In this document: positions 5,996 through 9,873 of the stretch, piece after piece
How positions within the stretch are numbered: position 1 is the stretch's first letter
Layout: the number at the start of each line of letters is the position of its first letter
From: JBBIII01 sp037446575
Lineage (GTDB): Bacteria > Bacteroidota > Ignavibacteria > UBA10030
Length of the DNA: 9,873 nucleotides
Assembly (NCBI GenBank): GCA_037446575.1
Contig: JBBIII010000086.1
Coordinates: forward strand, 1-9,873
Direction: 5' to 3'
Position numbers and translations under genes: made by a program
Notes under the pieces: generated by a model
Databases searched by the model: none
What the model was told of the DNA's origin: nothing
Seen by the model: only the letters and a program-made list of their open reading frames with translations

Positions 5996-6982
5996 CTATC
6001 CTTTCATCGCTTCATCTAAAAATCGTTGATTTATCAATCCTTCTTCGCCGGGTATTGGCGATTCCGTATTATTGATAATACATTCTGAGAAAAGCGTTAC
6101 TTCCTTTTCATACAAATCCGGCACAATAATAATTTCTTCCTGTTTGTCGTTAATTTTATCATTATCGCCGATAAAAATATTTAGCTTTAATGTATTATTG
6201 CTCCACGAAAAATTTTCAGCCGAGAGAATTCCTTTATCGCCTATAACTTCTATGAATGTTCTCCGAATTGGCGAATCGTAAGAGCAATGAATTCCTGCGG
6301 TTGTCCCTTTTGAAAATTTAATTGCAAGCTGTGCGGTTGATTCCGTTCGAGTCGTTGTCGGAATCGGGTCGAGCGCGCTTTTAACCGAAATCACATAATC
6401 ATCCAATAAAAATCTGGTTGTATCAAAACAGTGTACGCCAATATCGAAAATAGGTCCGCCCCCCGCAATTTTCCTATCAACAAGCCAGGGACGATGAGAA
6501 AGCCGACCATTATAAATAAACTCAGACCTGATAAATGTAACTCTGCCTATTAAGTTAGATTTAATTAATTCTTTCATTCTTAGTACTAATGGAGAAAACC
6601 GCACCATATGCGCGACCATAAGTTTTACGTTGTTTTTTTTGCAAACCTGAATCATTTCTTCGGCTTCAGTTGTATTTATAGCCATTGGTTTTTCGGTGAT
6701 AACGTGTTTGCCTGCTTTGGCGGCGGCGGTTGTTTCTGCGGCGTGCAAAGAATTTGCCGAGACAATAAATACAGCGTCCACATCTTTGCATTTAGCCAAT
6801 GCTTCAACCGTATCAAACGCATTTGGAATGTTGTGAGTCCGCGCTTTTTCTTTTGCAACACTTAGCGAACGTTTTTGTATTGCTACAACTTCAGAGTTAG
6901 ATGACGCCCGAATTGCGGGGAGTATAGTGCGTTCTGCAAATGCTCCAAACCCTATTATGCCATAACGAATTTTTCTTGTCAT
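5996..6982 (-). CDS. Gfo/Idh/MocA-family NAD(P)-dependent oxidoreductase, substrate unknown
   Basis: A 328-residue cytoplasmic dehydrogenase of the family that oxidises or reduces sugars, inositols and related polyols. The N-terminal Rossmann domain starts with YGIIGFGAFAER (7-18). The family's active-site lysine lies in TEKPMA (Lys98), and the second domain carries GGGPIFDIGVHCFD (174-187), where Asp180 and His184 correspond to the usual catalytic D-x-G-x-H. The C-terminus, GLINQRFLDEAMKG, stops a few residues earlier than many members but includes the last helix. The start at 6982 has AAGGA at 6988-6992 5 nt upstream. It stands alone, convergent with pdxJ and divergent from the antiporter, so neighbours give no clue to the substrate. 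PdxJ is not a known partner. Family secure, substrate not assignable from sequence. Confidence 0.93.
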   Translation of the reverse strand: MTRKIRYGIIGFGAFAERTILPAIRASSNSEVVAIQKRSLSVAKEKARTHNIPNAFDTVEALAKCKDVDAVFIVSANSLHAAETTAAAKAGKHVITEKPMAINTTEAEEMIQVCKKNNVKLMVAHMVRFSPLVLRMKELIKSNLIGRVTFIRSEFIYNGRLSHRPWLVDRKIAGGGPIFDIGVHCFDTTRFLLDDYVISVKSALDPIPTTTRTESTAQLAIKFSKGTTAGIHCSYDSPIRRTFIEVIGDKGILSAENFSWSNNTLKLNIFIGDNDKINDKQEEIIIVPDLYEKEVTLFSECIINNTESPIPGEEGLINQRFLDEAMKG

Positions 6983-7009
6983 TTTTTTCCTTAATAATTT
7001 TCAGTGGAA

Positions 7010-7038
7010 AAAATACGCAACAATCTAAATGAATTCAA
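7010..7038 (-). promoter_or_regulatory. Candidate promoter of the Gfo/Idh/MocA gene
   Basis: On the minus strand TTGAAT (7038-7033) is followed after 17 bp by TATTTT (7015-7010); TATTTTTT also fits TAnnTTT. The predicted start near 7003 is about 20 nt before the ATG. The -35 box lies in a palindrome TGAATTCA (7030-7037) and pairs with TTGAAT at 7048-7053, a possible operator. Confidence 0.45.
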
Positions 7039-7073
7039 ATATTTCATTGAATCTATTCGCTATAAAATGTAGA

Positions 7074-7102
7074 TTGTAGCGTAAGGGTTTAGAAAATTAA
7101 TT
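7074..7102 (+). promoter_or_regulatory. Weak candidate promoter of the antiporter gene
   Basis: TTGTAG at 7074-7079, 17 bp, then TTAATT at 7097-7102. Only the TTG and a few -10 positions agree with consensus. It overlaps a 7-bp imperfect inverted repeat (7058-7064 with 7075-7081). Listed because the gene diverges from its neighbour and needs a promoter in this 147-bp gap. Confidence 0.25.
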
Positions 7103-7129
7103 CGATCATATTTATAGCAAAATAGCAAT

Positions 7130-8599
7130 ATGGCTATAGAATATTTACTTCTCATTGGCGCCGTTTTGATATTATTAAGCATAGCTATTGCTAAGCTATC
7201 TGATAATCTCGGTGTGCCGGCTCTTCTTTTATTTCTTGCAATTGGAATTTTTGCCGGTTCAGAAGGGCCCGGAGGCATCTACTTTAATGACGCTCCCCTT
7301 GCTCAATCAATCGGTATTATTGCGTTAGTGTTTATTCTCTTTTCTGGCGGATTAAGCACAAATTGGTCGGAGGTTAAACCTGTTGTCAGTCATGCGTCTA
7401 TTTTATCAACATTCGGGGTTATAGCAACTGCTTTTGCGGTAGGAATTTTTGCTTCCATTATTACTGGCATTAGTTTGTTGAATGGACTGCTTTTGGGGGC
7501 GGTTGTGTCTTCGACCGATGCGGCGGCTGTATTTTCTGTGTTGAGATCAAAAAATGTCAGCTTGCGCGGCAAGTTAAAACCATTGCTCGAGCTTGAATCG
7601 GGCAGTAATGACCCGATGGCTGTGTTTTTAACAATTGGCATTATACAATTGATTACTTCCCCAGAAAAAACTGCGGCTTCAATTATATCTCTATTTGTTC
7701 TTCAAATGGGAATTGGAGCAATCATTGGCTTAACGCTTGGCAGAGGGATGGTTTTTATAATGAACCGCTTAAGACTTGCTTACGAAGGACTATATCCGGT
7801 TTTTTCGTTATCGTTCGCCGCTTTAATATACGGACTGACCTCAACAATAGGCGGTAGCGGATTTCTTGCCGTTTATATTGCGGGGATTGTCGCCGGCAAT
7901 TGCGAATTCATTCAAAAGAAAAGTCTGCTTCGTTTCTTCGATGGACTTGCGTGGTTAAGTCAAATTGCTATGTTCCTTACGCTCGGCTTGCTTGTGTTTC
8001 CATCCCACATAGTTCCGATAATTGGCATCGGTCTTTTCATTTCCGCTTTTTTAATGTTTGTTGCGCGCCCTTTAAGTATTTTTATATCGCTTTCTTTTTC
8101 AAATTTTAAGTGGCGAGAAAAAACATTTATTTCTTGGGTCGGTCTACGCGGCGCGGTCCCAATTATACTTGCAACTTTTCCACTGCTTGCCAATCTGCCT
8201 GACGCAGAGTGGATTTTTAATGTAGTTTTCTTCATCGTAATTACATCTGCTTTGATGCAAGGATGGTCAATTCCATTTGTTGCACGAATACTTCATGTTG
8301 ATGCGCCGTTAATTTTAAAACGCAGATACCCAATCGAATACGCGCCCGTTGAAGGTGTTGATACAGAGCTTGTTGATTTAATTGTGCCTTATAATTCAGA
8401 AGTTGCAGGTAAATCAATTGTTGAACTCGGAATGCCGGAAGAAAGTTTGATTGTGCTGATAAGCCGCGATGAAAATTTTATAGTGCCAAGCGGCGGAACA
8501 ATTTTACAAGAAGGCGATACGGCTCTTGTGTTGGTAAATAAGGAAACGCTCCCAAAAGTAAGAGAAATACTTTCTCAATTAAAGAAGCACGACGATTAA
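7130..8599 (+). CDS. CPA1-family potassium (or sodium)/proton antiporter with C-terminal RCK_C (TrkA-C) domain, NhaP2/CvrA type
   Basis: An inner-membrane antiporter exchanging cytoplasmic K+ or Na+ for protons. Residues 1-385 are almost continuous hydrophobic segments (about twelve to thirteen helices). Residues 408-485 form a soluble cytoplasmic RCK_C domain (ELVDLIVPYNSEVAGKSIVEL...GDTALVLVN), the layout of the NhaP2 (CvrA, YcgO) branch. Key residues are present: SSTDAAAV (127-134, the unwound-helix Thr-Asp), SGSNDPMAVFLT (157-168, with the Asn160-Asp161 pair typical of CPA1 exchangers) and GLRGAVPI (338-345). At 489 residues it is shorter than E. coli NhaP2, which carries an extra C-terminal domain. 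The ATG at 7130 lacks a clear ribosome binding site but starts directly before the first helix. Ion preference cannot be read reliably from sequence; the RCK_C domain suggests gating by a ligand or nucleotide. Confidence 0.92.
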   Translation: MAIEYLLLIGAVLILLSIAIAKLSDNLGVPALLLFLAIGIFAGSEGPGGIYFNDAPLAQSIGIIALVFILFSGGLSTNWSEVKPVVSHASILSTFGVIATAFAVGIFASIITGISLLNGLLLGAVVSSTDAAAVFSVLRSKNVSLRGKLKPLLELESGSNDPMAVFLTIGIIQLITSPEKTAASIISLFVLQMGIGAIIGLTLGRGMVFIMNRLRLAYEGLYPVFSLSFAALIYGLTSTIGGSGFLAVYIAGIVAGNCEFIQKKSLLRFFDGLAWLSQIAMFLTLGLLVFPSHIVPIIGIGLFISAFLMFVARPLSIFISLSFSNFKWREKTFISWVGLRGAVPIILATFPLLANLPDAEWIFNVVFFIVITSALMQGWSIPFVARILHVDAPLILKRRYPIEYAPVEGVDTELVDLIVPYNSEVAGKSIVELGMPEESLIVLISRDENFIVPSGGTILQEGDTALVLVNKETLPKVREILSQLKKHDD

Positions 8600-8648
8600 A
8601 AAAATTAATTTCGTTTATTAAGGTGATTTGACAAATTTTCTTCAATAG

Positions 8649-8677
8649 TTGCATTACACCACACTTTACTTTATTTT
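8649..8677 (+). promoter_or_regulatory. Candidate promoter of the aldolase gene
   Basis: TTGCAT at 8649-8654, 17 bp, then TATTTT at 8672-8677 (continuing as TATTTTTA, fitting TAnnTTT). The predicted start near 8684 gives a leader of about 120 nt. A perfect TTGACA at 8628-8633 has no good -10 partner at 16-18 bp and was judged second best. Confidence 0.4.
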
Positions 8678-8683
8678 TAGTTA

Positions 8684-8804
8684 GAAAGTCTGGTGCGGTA
8701 AAGCCACGCCAAGCCTAAGTAACACAATCGTACTGCAATTTATTCATTCCTAAAGTGTTATTTTCTAATTTGTGGCGTAATTATTAATATTTAAAGATGA
8801 ATTT
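8684..8804 (+). promoter_or_regulatory. Candidate structured 5' leader of the aldolase mRNA
   Basis: Two hairpins are visible. The first has arms 8691-8698 and 8704-8711 (one wobble, one mismatch) with the loop TAAAG. The second has a 9-bp closing stem of 8717-8725 with 8755-8763 (one wobble). The 3' arm of the first, ACGCCA at 8706-8711, can pair perfectly instead with TGGCGT at 8773-8778, about 30 nt before the start codon. Such mutually exclusive pairings are typical of regulatory leaders. I could not match it to a known riboswitch class. Confidence 0.35.
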
Positions 8805-9797
8805 ATGACAAGTTATAAAGAATTAGGTCTGGTTAATTCTGAAGAATTATTCCAGAAAGCAGTTAAAGGCGGATATGCAATTCCGGCTTTTAATTTTAAC
8901 AACTTAGAACAATTACAAGCAATTATTGGCGCCTGCGTGGAAACAAAATCGCCTGTTATTTTACAAGTATCGAGTGGAGCGCGAAAATATGCGAACTCTA
9001 CTCTTTTAAAACATTTAGCAAAAGGCGCGGTGGATTATGCAAAAGAATTAGGTTATCCGATTCCGATTGTTCTCCATTTAGATCATGGCGATACGTTCGA
9101 GCTGTGCAAATCGTGCATCGAATCCGGTTTTTCATCGGTTATGATCGATGGCTCGCATCATTCATACGAAAAGAATATTGAATTGACTAAACAAGTTGTT
9201 GACTTTGCTCATAAGTACGATGTAACCGTTGAAGGCGAACTTGGGGTCTTAGCAGGAATCGAAGACGAGGTTTCGAGCGATGTTACGCACTATACAAAGC
9301 CGGAAGAGGTAGAAGATTTTGTGAAAAAGACCGGTGTTGATTCGCTGGCAATTTCTATCGGAACATCTCACGGAGCAAATAAATTTAAGCCAGAGCAATG
9401 CACACGAACTTCAGACGGAGTACTGCTTCCGCCGCCGCTACGATTCGATATTTTAGAAGAAGTTGAAAAACGAATTCCCGGATTTCCGATAGTTTTACAT
9501 GGAGCTTCTTCTGTTCCTGTAGAATTAGTAAAGGTTATTAATACGCATGGCGGAAAGATGAAGGATGCGGTGGGAATTCCTGAAGACCAATTACGCAAAG
9601 CGGCGAATTCGGCGGTTTGCAAAGTGAATATTGATTCCGATGGACGAATAGCTATGACAGCGGCTATTCGCAAGACTTTAGCCGACAATCCAGCCGAGTT
9701 CGATCCACGAAAATATTTAGGACCCGCGCGCGATCAGCTTAAAGCTCTTTACAAGCACAAGATAATTAATGTGCTCGGAAGTAACGATAAGGCGTAA
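8805..9797 (+). CDS. fba: Class II (zinc-dependent) fructose-bisphosphate aldolase
   Basis: Cleaves fructose 1,6-bisphosphate to dihydroxyacetone phosphate and glyceraldehyde 3-phosphate, and the reverse, in glycolysis and gluconeogenesis; cytoplasmic. The 330 residues carry the class II motifs: PAFNFNNLEQLQAI (27-40), LHLDHGD (90-96, with the proton-relay Asp93 and zinc ligand His94), GFSSVMIDGSHHS (108-120), VEGELG (142-147, Glu145), SIGTSHGANKFKP (184-196, zinc ligand His189), VLHGASSVP (230-238, zinc ligand His232; the family usually has GGSG or GSS here) and CKVNIDSD (272-279, phosphate binding). Nothing is missing. The ATG at 8805 fits the family N-terminus but has no clear Shine-Dalgarno sequence; another ATG at 8797 is out of frame. 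The related tagatose-bisphosphate aldolases are a less likely alternative. It appears to be a single gene with a long leader. Confidence 0.93.
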   Translation: MTSYKELGLVNSEELFQKAVKGGYAIPAFNFNNLEQLQAIIGACVETKSPVILQVSSGARKYANSTLLKHLAKGAVDYAKELGYPIPIVLHLDHGDTFELCKSCIESGFSSVMIDGSHHSYEKNIELTKQVVDFAHKYDVTVEGELGVLAGIEDEVSSDVTHYTKPEEVEDFVKKTGVDSLAISIGTSHGANKFKPEQCTRTSDGVLLPPPLRFDILEEVEKRIPGFPIVLHGASSVPVELVKVINTHGGKMKDAVGIPEDQLRKAANSAVCKVNIDSDGRIAMTAAIRKTLADNPAEFDPRKYLGPARDQLKALYKHKIINVLGSNDKA

Positions 9798-9873
9798 GTA
9801 ATAAGAAGTATTGTAAAACTTATAGAACCGTAAAAAAAATATCAAGATTCCCGATTTTTTAAAACAAGAATCG
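9798..9873. other. Start of the intergenic region after the aldolase gene
   Basis: No reading frame is supported here. CGATT (9853-9857) and the window-end AATCG, and also GATTC and GAATC, could be arms of a hairpin that continues outside the window, possibly the aldolase terminator, but the 3' side is cut off. Confidence 0.3.

Noticed and set aside
8699..8719. Resemblance of GTAAAGCCACG...GCCTAAG to the 3' core of the c-di-GMP-I (GEMM) riboswitch
   Set aside because: The 5' half of that riboswitch, with its GGGCAAACC segment and GNRA-capped stem, is absent, so the likeness is probably chance; an Infernal search against Rfam would settle it.
8654..8780. A 127-bp miniature transposon with ends TTACACCACA and TGTGGCGTAA (9 of 10 complementary)
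   Set aside because: No target-site duplication is visible, the inner parts of the ends do not match further, and no second copy is in the window. A genome-wide search for copies would decide.
9368..9688. A 106-codon open frame on the minus strand
   Set aside because: Antisense to the aldolase gene, whose motifs are intact across the same bases.
1..9873. CRISPR arrays, tRNA or rRNA genes, transposases, toxin-antitoxin pairs
   Set aside because: I looked on both strands and saw no regularly spaced repeats, no tRNA-like cloverleaf and no such coding sequences.

Overview
This is an ordinary-looking bacterial chromosomal window, AT-rich by eye and similar in base and codon use throughout. It holds eight protein genes, two of them on either edge of divergent promoter regions, and no tRNA, rRNA, CRISPR array, insertion sequence or phage gene that I can see. 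The organism is probably a member of the FCB group (Ignavibacteria, Chlorobi or Bacteroidota relatives). The reasons are an argC-argJ-argB order, an outer-membrane barrel protein with a bactofilin-like solenoid, weak or absent Shine-Dalgarno sequences before several genes, and upstream regions that repeatedly fit TTG-N20-TAnnTT(T), close to the Bacteroidota sigma-A promoter. This placement is inference.

Left part (1-2620, minus strand): an arginine-biosynthesis operon read right to left, argC, then argJ 6 bp later, then argB 19 bp later; argB runs off the left edge. A promoter and a clear ribosome binding site precede argC. Together the three enzymes cover N-acetylglutamate synthesis and recycling, its phosphorylation and its reduction.

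Middle (2621-5203): a divergent intergenic region with a perfect 16-bp inverted repeat between two opposed -35 boxes; a 125-residue conserved protein of unknown function (+); a shared hairpin terminator; then, convergent to it, a 583-residue exported protein joining a bactofilin-like beta-solenoid to an Omp85/D15-like outer-membrane beta-barrel (-). Its promoter overlaps that of pdxJ.

Right part (5204-9873): pdxJ (vitamin B6 synthesis, +), a convergent Gfo/Idh/MocA-family oxidoreductase (-), a divergently transcribed CPA1 cation/proton antiporter with a C-terminal RCK_C domain (+), and a class II fructose-bisphosphate aldolase (+) with a long leader of about 120 nt that can fold into alternative structures. 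Apart from the arg operon the genes look like independent housekeeping units, most with their own promoter.

The points most worth a second look are the solenoid-barrel fusion, the aldolase leader, the argC-side palindrome and a His-to-Tyr change in PdxJ. I found no convincing new multi-gene system.
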